Of a stretch of DNA of 64,000 bases, positions 34,460 to 47,400 are shown piece after piece. This DNA is from Plumapathes pennacea. Lineage: Eukaryota > Cnidaria > Anthozoa > Antipatharia > Myriopathidae. The notes under the pieces are model-generated. The model worked only from the letters and a program-made list of their open reading frames with translations, made no database searches and was not told where the DNA came from. The position numbers were made by a program, and so were the translations under genes. Location of the stretch: assembly GCA_964036295.1 (NCBI GenBank), contig OZ038473.1, forward strand, positions 2,945,501 through 3,009,500. Direction: 5' to 3'. Positions within the stretch are counted from its first letter, which is position 1; every line of letters starts with the position of its first letter.

Positions 34460-36580
34460 TAGACATCCTGTCGAAGTTTCACGCGATCAATTGGTGTATT
34501 TATCTTCTCCGTTTCTCTGTAGCAGTGAAATGAAGTCGTCCTACCACGGGTTGTAAAAAAGCTGACAGGTCGTTACACAAATTAGCCAGTATAAAACGCA
34601 CCTAAGTTATTACCCTCTTAACCACATTCAATTATAATGGACGTTATACGTGTCGTCGCGTCACGCACCGTCTTGTGTCCTAGCAGAGGTTCATCTCAGA
34701 ACACTCGTATTAGAAAACTGTTTCAAAACCTTGGTAAAAGGAGAAAAAATGAGCAGGATAACGCGCATGTTTTCTAAAATAATGCTTCGGTTTTGCCGCT
34801 GTTGTGACGTTAGGTTAAAACGCCTAATAAAGGTCGCAAAATCATTTTTAACCCGATTTCTGGATACGCCCATCTTTCTCTCAAATAAGTAGGTTTTGAA
34901 ATGAAATTGCCATGGACTCGGCCAGCAACGCGAACTGCGAACAGAATGTATACCAAATGAGTGATAACACCTTGTATATCACCTTGTATACCACGGTTTA
35001 CCAGACTCTATTATAGTTAGCTGATAGTTTCTAGATGAGTTTAGTCTACTATCGCCAACAGCACCAGCAGTACTAAAAATAGTTCACAGTCCTCTGGTTG
35101 AGTCAAAGCTTCTATTTGTATCTCTTGGTGCAATACATGTTTTCTGACTCTGGTTCCTCAATGGCCCTATAAGAGGTATTAATTTAAAAATATCTTCTTA
35201 GCAGAGGCCGTAATTCCTTTATGCACGAAGACTGACCTTGCAATGAGACCCACTAAACCGGCTAAGCAACGTGTACAGGCCTCGCAAATGTCACGGTCCT
35301 CACATTTGAGAATAAGAGCCAGGAAAATCACTTTGCTGTTTATGTACAAAGCGAAAGACTTTTTGAAGGAATAAAGTATAAACTTTTACACCGCGTAAAG
35401 CAGAAGTTTTGTTTTCTTTGACAATAACTGTAAATTCTTAATGTAAGATGTAGTTAGTAATACCAGTAAACATTCCTGGATATCTTTCTCATCAGGCATC
35501 TGTGTAGCGCCGAAAATATCGTAAGATTGATTTAATTTCAGTGACTTTGTCTTTCTCCTTATTCTTTTTGTCTTGAATATTTTGTAGTGGTTGGCGCTCT
35601 CTCTCTCTGGAGGAGTACGTAAACAGTGTATGCATTAGGAATGTCCCTCGCCTGCTTTCAAATTGACACGCTTCCAAAATTAACCTGCGAATCAATTATC
35701 ACTCATTTAGAGAGCATTAGTTATTTCCGCTAATGCTAATTGTCGCTTCAATAAGGTAATAAAGTGACTTCCGTTCCTGTGGAACAAAGGAGAGATGCAT
35801 ATTTCAAGCTGGCCCAAATTTGCACATACTGTTGCAGGGAAAAGCTGATCGAAATAACCAGGGAATTTAACATGATTAAGCTGGTTGATTGAAAATCCAT
35901 TATCACTCTATGATCTTGTAACAACAGTCTTAGCTACGAACTGTTTGCCGAAGGCTTATTTTCAGATGTCATCTCGACCTGCAAACAGGAAATATCAAAG
36001 CAAACGTTAAACAATAAAGCCAAGGTACTCTTTCATTATCTCGTTTTAATAATGCTTTATGAAGCAAAGGCCGGAAATAGCTTGATCACGATGCATTTGG
36101 TCGCCGTTCATTGGAAACAAAACTATTTCGGAAAGCACGCGGTCGACTGAAAAAGGAAATATTTGTGACAAACTGAAAGTAGCCATTTTTCCATGGTTTC
36201 TGAAAAACATCGGTCTGATTCACTGCCTGATTCTGTTTCCCTCTCAAAATTTAATTAAACAAATACGAAAAAGACGTGAACTCCTCTCAACAACAGGGTG
36301 AACACAGAATTAGAATATTTTTCTGAAAGCTTTCACACATTTAGGTTCAAACTGACAGTTAAGCAGTTGTAAGTGAGCATAGCGTTGTATATACATCATA
36401 GTGATGTACTAAGGTTAAACAAACTCCTCTGAACAACAGGGTGAACACAGAATTAGAATATTTTCTGAAAGCTTTTACGCATTTAGGTTCTAACTGACAG
36501 TTAAGCAGCATAGCCTATGTAGCAAGCTTTTTCATAGGTTTCTGAGCACAAAGACTATTTCGATCAGCTTGACCGTGTGA
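34460..36580. other. Nkx6 3' region and intergenic DNA
   Basis: No supportable gene. AATAAA occurs at 34826 and 35370 and either could end the Nkx6 transcript. A duplicated block of about 95 bp containing acagggtgaacacagaatta lies at about 36283-36366 and 36420-36510. Confidence 0.4.
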
Positions 36581-36964
36581 AAATTGGGGCGAGTCGCAAA
36601 AGGACGCTAAAAGCTTTTAACACATCCAAACTCCATTTGACAGTTCAGGGGTTGGTCGGCGTTTTCTGAGTTCAGTGCACGTCATACTTCTCCACATTAT
36701 ACATTTTTGGTCACTTTTTAGACCGAAAATGTACTTACGATTTGTCACTTCGCGCATAAAACATTTTCCTATTTTGCATGTAAGCCCAATTATGTCATGA
36801 AATCACCTGGTTCGAAACGAGCGTTTACGCCCAGTGTCCAAAGGACAACCACAAATTATGCTTTGGTTGCTCAACGCATTCTATTGGTTGCCCAACAGTA
36901 ATGTGTAGCTAGTACTTTTAAAACATGAGAAATTACTGTTTTGACCACAGGCGGGTAATGTTGA

Positions 36965-37230
36965 GTACGGGGGGGGGGGGGGGGAGGGGGGGGTACTCCC
37001 ATATATGAGCTATGTCGGTATGTGCCGCCCCAAAGGGTATCATTTTCAGCATTTTAGTTTGAAAGAGGGTATCGATTTTAACCTTTGGTCTGGAATAGGG
37101 TCGGAGATTTTGATATTTGGTCTGAAATAGGGTCGAAAATCGCAAATTTTGTCTGAATTAGGGTAAGGGTTCAGTCCCGGGCGGCATACTCCCACCCAAA
37201 ATTTTGAGGAATACCCCCCGGGGCTGAGTA
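36965..37230. mobile_element. PolyG-ended MITE, unit 1
   Basis: About 265 bp between gggggtactcccatatatga and cggcatactcccaccc...taccccccgggg, with internal reiterations of ggtctgaaatagggt. A guanine run marks the left end. Confidence 0.55.
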
Positions 37231-37895
37231 CGGGCGTGTTCCCTGTTGAACTGTCGAACGCGTCAACAATAATATCACGGCCCTTTGGACACGGCACGCA
37301 AATGTCATAACGTAACTGATATCTCGTTTTCTTCTTCCATCTTGTTATGTTACATGATGTCGTTTTTTGTTCTAAGTTCGGTTAAACAAAATGTGAGGTT
37401 AGCTTATATTTTGAATAACAGGAAAATCTAAAGCCATTCTTAGCACTGATGAAAGTCGTAATAATCTGATTCCTAAATAAATGATATATTATTGATAATG
37501 AACAACACACCAACGCACGTTGGGTCAGAATCAATGAAGCACAAGTTGCACACAACTGATAATTTCCGTATGACCATAACAGGGAAAAGTCAGTCCAAAT
37601 TTGACAAAAGCGTTTACAAGTTTCTCGTCAGCATTTCTTTTCTTTTTTTTTTTTTTTTTTTTTTTTTTAATTCAACTAAATTTCTGTTTGATTCCAGTCC
37701 ACATTTCTATCAGCTTTCTTTGCACCGGACGCTGAAAGACAACTTATCTGATGATTGAAGCTAATTTTTTAATGGCATGACAACTACAAATATAGTTTGC
37801 AAAGTCAAACTCTACAGCATTTTACACTGATACGTTCTAACATTATTGGCCTAAATTTATGTGCAGCAATTTTCTTTCAGAGAAATGCCTTTTTT

Positions 37896-40800
37896 TTAGA
37901 TCCACTTGTATATTCCGCTGTTAATGTTATTTTTACTCAACTTGTAATTTGCCACGGCTAGGTATTGCTCATCTTGGTACACAAATGGACACATCCCGCG
38001 TGCTCCACTGGTGTCCAGTTCTTGGTACTTTACGAACTGAGCTCCTGACGCCTTGTAAACCACCGAGTTTACAGCGTACTTCTGACTGTCTCCATGATAG
38101 TTCGCCAACACCAGGAACACGTCACCGCTTATCACCAAAGACTTCCAGGACATTCCTCCTCGAGAAAGAATAGATTGGAAAATCACGAATTTTGTGCCGT
38201 CCCACTTGTACAGGTGTGAGTTGGTGTTGTAAGCACTTCCTGAATAGTAGTTGGCAGCAGCAAGGAAACTGTGTCCGCTGACTTCGAAGTAGTGAATACC
38301 ATAGGCTGCACTCGTGGGCAGAGACTGGTGCTTAACAAAATGGCCGCCTGACCATTTGTAGACCACTGACTGGACTTTGTACTTATTTGGAGAATTGTAG
38401 TAGTTCGCAAACGCCAAATATGTCTGGTTTTCAATAAAGAAAGCCTCACATCCCATAGCTCCCTCAGTTCGGATGTCCTGGAACTTGACAAACTTGTCTA
38501 TTAACAAACGGCAACGTAATTAGTTTTGTCGTCTAGAGGAATAGTTCTTGTACCGTGCGAGTGTGTGTACGTTTTTGATAGAGCTACGTGCCCATAATCC
38601 AGGAACAATAATTGTCCATTGTCTCAATTGTTTCTACACTATATGGTTAAACAGAACTAAGTTTAACTCAATCTTCAATTTCTACGTACCATTTTTCCAC
38701 TGAAATACGAAAGAATTTGTAGATTGTGAACTGTCGTCATGGTAATTGGAGAAGACCAAGAAGAAAGTGCCATTGATTGTAATCGACGTCACACCAGAGG
38801 CACCAAGAGTGGGTATTTCCTGGAAACCTGAGAATAACTTGCCATTCCATTTGTATACAACAGATTTAACTTGATATGACCCATCATAGTGATTTGCTAC
38901 CGCCAAGTACGAATTCCCGTTTATGACAAAATGCTGGAGACCTCTAGCGCCTTTAGTGGAAAGGGTCTGATAGAGAACAAACCTTTTGCCCATCATTTTA
39001 TACACAGTGGAAGTTGTTTTGTAGCCATGGTTGTCTCCATAATAGTTTGCAACGACAAGAAACAGGAGGTCATTTATTTCGAAAGCTGTCACATCCCAAG
39101 CCCCTTTAGTTGGGATTTCTTGCAAGCCTTCGAAGAAATGAAGTCCTCTGCCTAAAAGTAAAGTAATTAGATGCCGTGATACAAGTAATTTATAAAATAA
39201 CCGATACTACGCGCGTTCTGATTGGCTAAACAACCGTACGTGATGTATTTTATCGACTAATTATTTAATAAAAGAAATATATGACGCGTTACCGCGATAA
39301 GCTCATCTAAACACGTGGGAAGTTGGGAGAATGCGAAAGTAGCGTAGGGAAACCACGAGACCGCCGGGAGATGGGAACACGTTCTCTATTTCTTAAATAT
39401 TAGTGTCTCGGTAAATAATTAAGCCGGAAAATACCGCCCAACGATAGAGTCGACTACGACGAGTTCGAAAAGCGGGCGCGCAAAGGATCATGGGTTTTAC
39501 CAACAAGTCAAGTGGATTCATTCCGATCACGTGGTTTTGCTCACCTTGCTCATATCCTGTTATCTGACGGCCATTGGATGAAAAAGGAAAGAAAGAAAAT
39601 TGCGTGAGTGAGTAAATATCAACCTTATCTTCTCAGATGCAAATTAACCTCAGTTTAATAAGCGGATCTTTGCTTGCGCGTTTCCCTCAATGCAAACTAG
39701 GCCGACGGGGCCCTGGGTCTAAGCCTTGCGGCTCGCATAATAAACATGGCGGAAGCGAAGACTCCCAATTTTAATATCAAGGCTTCTGCAGACTCCTCGT
39801 TTTAAAGCGGAGGCGACTAAAGTGGCCCCCTGCCATTGTAAAAGGTATTTACCTGATAGAGATTTTTTTCACGGCAGCCATGTTGTATGCCAGGAACTTT
39901 CCTGGAGGATTTAATAGGAACTAAATTGTTGTTCCTGGCGTGCAACATCTGGCTGCCGTGCAAAACCTCTGTATGACTTTATTTTAATTTTAATGTGCAA
40001 ATTTGACCTGCAACCTGCAGAATGTCCAGTACGCTGCTTGTGCTGAGACTTGAACTTTAATATGTGCAAACATCGTCTTAAACCTCAAATACCACTTTGA
40101 CTCACCTGTATTCCAGTGACATATTTTTGCAGGTCAAAAAAAATTTTAGAAACCCAGGTTAGCTCTTGCCTGGGTAAATTATTTATCTTTACAGGGATAA
40201 GCTAATTCAATTAAGCTATTCATCTCAAGAAAGAATTATGAATCCTTAATACAACTGGACTAGTTTATAGACAGCGGTGTAATAACATGTTTACATGTCT
40301 TATTTTATTTCACTGTTCAATAAGTATAGCTGAAAAAAGGGGTCCAGAAATCAGGGTTCTTTTTTAAATAATTGCTTAATTGGCATCCTTTATGGCAGGT
40401 CTGTACAATGGATTAAATAGTTCATCAATCAAGGAAGAATTGAGGAAGTCAGTGGAGCCACATGACACAGCAAAGGTATTAAGTTTTATTTTTTAAGGGT
40501 ATTCTCCATTCTGTGCTGCTTCTCTGGTCTCATATTATTTAGTGACTGTTTTCTCATTGCTCTTTCCTTACCTCTGCCATCTTCTTCTTTGTCTCCTTCA
40601 GACTCTGTGTCAAGTCTTTAACTTGTGCATTCAGTTGAGCTACCTCTGCAGTAGAGCACTGCATGAGAGAAATGAGCATTATTGGAATATTGATCTACTT
40701 TATTTTGAGTTTTTTTCCTGTTGTCTTTGACGTTATTTTCTTTCTTCGTTTGTTTCTGATCAAAATGACATGGATTACACATGTAAAAATCGGGATTTTG

Positions 40801-42991
40801 AAGGGAGCAAGTTAAAATGTCACTTGAGCTGGTCTCACCTCTTTAATAAATACTTATATTGCACAACTTTACATAATGCATGTGATCAAATTCTAGAGTG
40901 CACATGGTTTCTGATACATGTATGTGATTGCTAAATGTACCTAATATTCTAAGAATGAACTGTGCATTGGCAGCACTTCATTTATGAATAATTATAATAA
41001 ATAATAAATAAAATAATAATATTTTAATAGTATGATTCCTGGTCAAGATATTGTTAACAATCATGTTTCTGTTATTCTGGTTAACAAAACATTATTTTGG
41101 TCACTGTCATGCCATACCGAAGCGCTACAGTTTCCTGGCAGACCTCTCTCTCCCTGTATTCCTTGTTCTCCCTTTTCTCCAGAGCTTCCTTTGTCACCCT
41201 ATGACATAAAAGTCCCCAGTTAATTTTGTTGTTCCCAGCTAAATAATCGCAGTGTTCTATATTTAACCCCCTCCAGATTTTCAAAAATATTTTTGAGGCA
41301 CTATTTTGTGAAAGGCTGTTTGTTTTTGAGAATGCTAGTAATCATTTTGGGAAAAAAAAGCAAATTTGGCCTCAGATATTTTCAAATCACCAATGGCACT
41401 CAAAGAAAATTTGGTTACACGATAAAAGTCTCAGGAAGGAATATAGATAAAAGGAATTTATATGTGTAGTGCTGTTATGAATTGTATTGGATATTCTATT
41501 GATTTTGAACAAAAAGTAGGCTTTATTTTTTGGAAACTCCAATTCAAATAACCTCATGCAGAGTTTTGTTAGAACTCCTAACATTGTCCCATTTACAAGC
41601 TTTAAAACCAAATGGGAGGGGGATGGTTCCATACCCCTTTCCCACCCACCCCCATATTGTGCCTGGGGTGTGACTTGGCATGTATGTCTGAGAGTTAATT
41701 TATGACCAACCTTGAATCCATCTCTTCCATCACGCCCATCTCTACCTGCGGGGATCAAATTCAACTTTCTCCTTCAGTATTTCGTCAGAAGTATGTGATA
41801 CAGCAAGGAGAATATGGCATTAAATATCTTGCTCAGATGAGAGATGATTAATTTATCAATTCTCATTACATCATCCATACATTTTCTTCTTAAAAGGTTG
41901 GGAGAATCCATATTTTGAGCTTGAGAGTGAAAGGGTTAACCTGCTTCCTTTATGTGCATGCTTGGAATGTTAATGACTCTCACCAAATGTATCTAGTAAG
42001 GGAGTCTAGGACAAAAAAAAAAAAAAAAAAAAAAAAAAGAGCAACATGACATGACAACTATTCTACAAGGTTTTATAGTTCCTTTTGCAAAAGAATCATG
42101 TTCGGATAATTTGTTTATAAATAGAAGATCTCTGAATGAGACGTTAAGCAGATGTTTAAAATATACGAAGTTCAGACATTACTATAGGATATTTTTCAAA
42201 CTACATTAAAAAATACCTTTAAAGAAAAAAAAAAAACACTTAGTAAACCGTAAGGTTCCATATTGCACTGGAACAAGGCGCTTACCATCTCGTCCGCAGC
42301 AGAGGTTTTTCCCAGAGCATTTGTCTGTTTCTTGCGCCTTACTTGAACCCTGTCAACGATCAAGAAAACGAAAGTCAGCAGAGATTAACATATAAGAGAG
42401 AAATGGCAGTGCACCACATTGTGCGCATAAGGAACCGCAAACTTTCAGTTCTAATGATTTCCGGGCTGGCTTACTCTGAAACACAAAAATGGGTGTGTGC
42501 AGCTCGGTCCAAAACGTCGATGGTCGTCAAGCCTGATTTAGGACAACAATTTTTGTCTACTTGGTCAGGGATAAGGCATAATTTTGACAGGGATGTATGA
42601 AGTTTGTACTAAAGTTTAGGAGGACAGGTCTGAGCAAGAGTTTGAAATGGTGCGAAAGCGTTTAGAGCTGTGCGGCACCAGAATTCTAATAACGGTTGAT
42701 TACCTAAAATTCTGAGGACCAAACCTCCCTCAGGCTGATTTTAGGTTGATCAGTGAACAGTTTTGTGCAGAAAGGAAAACACCCAAAATTTGAGAGGGAA
42801 GCACTATATGTACACCAGAGAAAGCAGTATTGTGTTGTCACCTGTTGTAGGTGCGCGTTTGTTACCGCGTTCGCGTTTGTTACCGTGTTAGCGTTTCTTA
42901 CCGCGTTAGCCTGGCTATTACCGGCGCACCACACATACGAAGACAGGAACGCAACAGCGACGGCGGTCAAAAACACGATCTTTGAATACAT
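37896..42991 (-). CDS. Secreted collagen-like / EAR-repeat protein, copy A
   Basis: Eight minus-strand exons join in phase: 42991-42842, 42349-42286, 41745-41711, 41198-41118, 40658-40572, 39563-39545 (19 nt), 39151-38690 and 38497-37896 (1500 nt, 499 aa). Order of parts: signal peptide (about 1-22, ending VWCA); Asn/Ala-rich 6-aa repeats; a Cys-containing linker (CSGKNLCC); 13 uninterrupted Gly-X-Y triplets (69-107: GRDGRDGRD...GERGLPGNC); a coiled-coil helix (111-139: CSTAEVAQLNAQVKDLTQSL); then seven EAR (EPTP) repeats of about 50 aa (149-499), e.g. ANYYSGSAYNTNSHLYKW. Seven EAR repeats form a beta-propeller in LGI and TSPEAR proteins, which bind extracellular partners. I infer a secreted oligomer, trimerised by the collagen and coiled-coil parts, displaying propellers. 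The ligand is unknown. Copy B lies next door. Confidence 0.88.
39857..39973. mobile_element. Fold-back MITE in the microexon-to-coiled-coil intron, copy A
   Basis: An inverted repeat: cacggcagccatgttgtatg at the left pairs with gcaacatctggctgccgtg at the right around caggaac/gttcctg. The equivalent at 47211-47330 shows it predates the duplication. Confidence 0.75.
41752..41939 (-). mobile_element. One-ended MITE remnant touching the collagen exon 3 acceptor, copy A
   Basis: It matches the TAACCCTTTCACTC family except that the terminus nearer exon 3 is missing. On the minus strand the element breaks off at GTTGAATTTGATC, and seven bases later comes the acceptor CAG followed by exon 3 (GTAGAGATGGGCG). 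Confidence 0.7.
42858..42911 (-). repeat. 18-bp coding repeat carrying splice-donor-like sites, copy A
   Basis: Three 18-bp units in exon 1 encode NA-VRNANT/VTNANA-type six-residue repeats. Each unit contains GTAAGA or GTAACA in phase 0. Confidence 0.8.
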
Positions 42992-43057
42992 CTTGTGTTG
43001 AACGGGACGTGCAAAGGCTCCAGCACCAGCAACTGAAAAATTTGAGCGATGGAGCCG

Positions 43058-43066
43058 CTTTATATA
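43058..43066 (-). promoter_or_regulatory. TATA box of copy A
   Basis: TATATAAAG on the minus strand, about 67 bp before the ATG at 42991. The same box sits at the same distance in copy B, so transcription would start about 40 bases before the ATG. Confidence 0.7.
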
Positions 43067-43359
43067 AACCTATTTACCTCTCAGTATCAGTTGACAGGAA
43101 TTGAACCCGTATTAATTTTGCGTTTCAGCACTGCCGGATATTTTTAGTTATCTACGTATGACTTTTAGAGACTTCAATGAAGTTGGGTGTGATAAGGAAG
43201 CCGTTCAGTTGATCTGCACGGTATTAAGATAAATCTGTCCGTTTTATGAATGGATTATCTTCAATTATGGAGTTTACATGAGTTGCGTTTGCGTCAAATT
43301 TATGTACGCGATAGTCTGTAGAGTTTACATTGCAATTCTGTCATAGTCACGTGGTGTAA

Positions 43360-43470
43360 AGCACTGTCAATATCGATCACGTGAAAGCTGAAGCGCGGTC
43401 AGTGAAGTGAAGTTGTCACGCGGAAGTCTGAAACATTGTCAATTAAGATAAGTTTTCACGCGGAAATTGG
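43360..43470. repeat. Promoter-upstream minisatellite, copy A (few units)
   Basis: About three units of roughly 40-50 bp of the form cactgtcaat..atcacgtgaaagctgaagcgcggtcag. The same family is expanded upstream of copy B. Confidence 0.6.
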
Positions 43471-43489
43471 GGCGAGTCGCAAAAAATAC

Positions 43490-43790
43490 GGTACGGTACG
43501 GAAGGTACTTTCATATAAAAACCATAGGTATGTGCCGCCCCAAAGAGTATTATTTTCAACATTTTAGTCTCAAATAGAGTATCGATTTTAACCTTCGGTC
43601 TGGAATAGGGTCCGAGATTTTGATATTTGGTCTGAAATAGGGTCAAAAGCCGCAAATTTTGGTCTGAAATAGGGTCGAAAATCGCAATTTTTGTGCTGAA
43701 ATAGGGTAAGGGTTTTCAGTCTCGCGCGGCACACTACCACCCAAAATTTTGAGGGGTATCCCCGGGGGGGGGGGGGGGGGGGTTGAGTAC
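43490..43790. mobile_element. PolyG-ended MITE, unit 2
   Basis: A counterpart of 36965-37230, with one extra ggtctgaaatagggt reiteration and its guanine run (43766-43782) at the opposite end. Confidence 0.55.
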
Positions 43791-44476
43791 GGACGTGTTC
43801 TTTGTTGAACTGTCGAGCGCGTCAACAATAATATCACAGCCCTTTGGACACGGCACGTAAATGTCATAACGTAACTGATATCTCGTTTTCTTCTTCCATG
43901 TTGTTATGTTACGTAGTGTCAATTTTTTGTTCTAAGTTGGGTTAAAAACAAATGTGAGGTTTGCTTTTATTTTGAGTAACAGGAAAATCTGAAGCCATAA
44001 TTAGCACTGATGAAAGTCATAATAATCTGACTCCTAAATAAGTGATACATTATTGATCATGAACAACACACCACCGCGCGTGGGGTCAGGATCAATGAAG
44101 CACAAGTTGTACACAACTGATAATTTCCGTATGACCATAACAGACCATAACATGGAAATGTCAGTCCAAATTTGGACAAAAGCGTTTACAGATTCCTCGT
44201 CACCATTTCTTTGTTTTGTTTTGTTTAATTCAACTAACTTTCTGTTTGATTCTTCAACATTTCTCTCAGCTTTCTCTGTACTGAAGACTGGAAAGCAGCC
44301 TATTTGATGATTCAAGCTAATTTATAATGGCATGACAAATACAAAAAAGTTGCAAAGTCTAACTCTACAGTATCAGTTTCACTGATCCGTTCTACACTTT
44401 CATATTTCAAGTATCTAACAAACTGATTAGTTAGTTTCATGTGCATCAACTTTCTTTCAGTGAAATGTACTCTTTT

Positions 44477-47400
44477 TTAGACCCACTTGTATATTCCGCT
44501 GTTAATGTTATGTTTACCCAAGTAGTTGTTTGCCACGGCCAAGTATTGCTCATCTTGGTACACAAATGGGTAGACGCCACGTGCTCCACTGGTGTCCAGT
44601 TCTTGGTACTTTACGAACTGAGCTCCTGACGCCTTGTAAACCACCGAGTTTACAGCGTACTTCTGACTGTCTCCATGACAGTTCGCCAACACCAGGAACA
44701 CGTCACCGCTTATCACCAAAGACTTCCATGACATTCCTCCTCGAGAAAGAATAGATTGGAAAATCACGAATTTTGTGCCGTCCCACTTGTAGAGGTGTGA
44801 GTTGGTGTTGTAAGCACTTCCTGAATAGTAGTTGGCAGCAGCAAGGAAACTGTGTCCGCTGACTTCGAAGTAGTGAATACCATAGGCTCCACTTGTGGGT
44901 AGAGACTGGTGCTTAACAAATTGGCCGCCTGACCATTTGTAGACCACTGACTGGACTTTGTACTTATTTGGGGAATTGTAGTGGTTCGCAAACGCCAAAT
45001 ATGTCTGGTTTTCAATAAAGAAAGCCTTACATCCCATAGCTCCCTCGGTTCGGATGTCCTGGAACTTGACAAACTTGTCTATGAACAAACGGTAATGCAA
45101 TTAGTTTTGTCGTCTAGAGGAATAGTTATTTTACTGTGCGTGTGTGTGCACCACACACTTTTACAGATTTTATTTTATTATATTTCTTTTGGACTGACCC
45201 GTAGGTAGCATACCTAATCGAGGCGGGTCAGTCTCTAAATATACATAAATCATTTATTACATTATGTACTTTACATACATTTTACATGTTTTACATTATT
45301 TTTATTTGTCTATTTAATTTATAGCATTTGTATAAATGGAGGCAAAGAAAAGGAGGGAAAGCTAGCAAAAATTCTGGAGAAACTGAAATATATGTAAACA
45401 AAGAAACAAACAAATAAATAAAATAAAATACAAAAAATAAATACAAAAATATAAATAGATAAATAGAATAACAATAATAGAAATCTAACACAAAAAGAAT
45501 AATATTTATCTATTTCTTGTATTTTTTGAATTTATCGTGGGTGTTTCATAGTCCCAATTGTTCCTACTAAATGTTACATAGAACTAACAAGGTTTGAACC
45601 AATCTTCAGTATTTACGTACCATTTTTCCACTGAAATGCAAAAGAATTTGTAGAATGTGAACTGCCGTCATAGCAATTGGAGAAGACCAGGAAGAAATTG
45701 CCATTAATTGTAATCGACGTCACGCCAGAGGCACCAAGGGTGGGTATTTCCTGGAAAACTGAGAATAACTTGCCATTCCATTTGTATACAAGAGATTTAG
45801 TTTGATATTTTGACCCATCATGGTAATTTGCTACCGCCAAGTACGAACTCCCGTTAATGACAAAATGCTGGAGACCCCTAGCGCCTTTAGTGGAAAGGGT
45901 CTGATAGAGAACAAACCTTTTGCCCAGCATTTTATACACAGTGGAAGTTGTTTTGTAGCCATGGTTGTCTCCATGATGGTTTGCAACGACAAGAAACAGG
46001 ATGTCATTTATTTGGAAAGCTGTCACATCCCAAGCCCCTTTAGTTGGGATTTCTTGGAAGCCTTCGAAGAAATGAAGTCCTCTGCCTAAAAGTAAAACAA
46101 TTAGATGTCATGATACAAGTAATTTATAAAATAACTGATACTACGCGCGTTCTGATTGGCTAAACAGCCGTGTAAGATGAGAGTATAATACACGCTGCAC
46201 GATACGTGATGTATCTTATATTGACTAATTATTTTATAATTTTATAAAAGAAATATATGACGCGTTCCCGTGTAATATTGGCTCATCTAGACACGCGGGA
46301 AGTTGGGAGAATACGAAAGTAGCGTAGGGAAACCACGAGGCCGCCGAGAGATGGGAACGCGTTCTCTATTTCTTAAATATTAGTGTCTCGGTAAATAACT
46401 AAACCAGAAAATACCGCCTAACGGTAGACTCGACTACGATTTGTACCGAAAGGCGGGCGCGCAAAGGAAGAGGGCTTGTAAAAGTCTATTTACACGCAAG
46501 TGAAGTGGATTAATTCCGATCACGTGGTTTTGCTCACCTTGCTTATATCCGGTCATCTGACGGCCAGGGGATGAAAAAAAAAAAAGAGAAAAAGAAAGAA
46601 CGAAAGAAAGAAAATCTTGTGAGTGATTGAATAGCAACCTTATCTGATGGAAATTAACAGATGGAAATTAACTTTAGTTTAATAGGCGCGCGCGGACCTT
46701 TGCTTCCGTGTTTCCCTCAATAGCAAATAAATAAATAAATATCGTTTATTAAAGTCGAAGCATTAGGGAGTGGTTGCCCATTCTCCCGAGCCAGAGGCTC
46801 ATGTTTCAAATGTCCGACCGGTGGAATACCTGTAGAAAGAGGACAGGTTCAGAAGGGAAAAACCGTTGGAGTTGCCTCCTCGGATGAAAAACCTTCTTAC
46901 TACTGCCCGCGGCCGTGGGAATTGAACCCACGACCTCCTGGCTTGGATCTTCATTACGGATTCAGGTCCACCACCCCCAAACCGCTCGGCCACCAAGTCA
47001 GTACAAAAACTAAATTTCAAGCTGTTTGGCTCGGACGGAACCGACTGAGAACAAAATGGGCCGACGGGGCCCTGGGTCAAAGCCTTGCGCCTCGCATAAG
47101 AAATATGGCGGAAGCGAAGACAATTTTAATATTAAGGCTCGTGCAGACTGCTCGTTTTAAATAGGAGGCGACTAAAGTGGCCCACTGTTATTGTAGAAGG
47201 TATTTACCTGATAGAGGTTTTGAACGGCAGCTATGTTATATGCCAGGAACTTTCCTGGAGGATTTAATAGGAACTAACTTGATGTTCCTGGCATGCAAAA
47301 TGGCTGCCGTGCGAAACCTCTGTTGGACTTTATTTTTATTTTAATTTGCAAATTTGACCTGCAACCTGCAGCATGTCCTGTCCGCTGTTTGTGTTGTGAC

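Noticed and set aside
34107-34556. 149-codon plus-strand frame over the Nkx6 homeobox
   Set aside because: An alternative frame over the homeodomain exon; the overlapping frame encodes a canonical homeodomain.
38183-38491. Second minus-strand frame (102 codons) overlapping the EAR exon, also at 44764-45072
   Set aside because: Open in both paralogues only because the exons are nearly identical. It is Ser/Thr-rich out-of-frame translation with no start logic.
40381-40480. Possible extra exon between the coiled-coil exon and the microexon
   Set aside because: The corresponding region of the second paralogue (47750-47840) is diverged with indels, and the phase is already satisfied by the 19-nt microexon.
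46880-47000. A tRNA-Leu/Ser gene
   Set aside because: The A and B boxes are present, but the anticodon arm is poor and the sequence continues into a SINE body with an ATTT tail.
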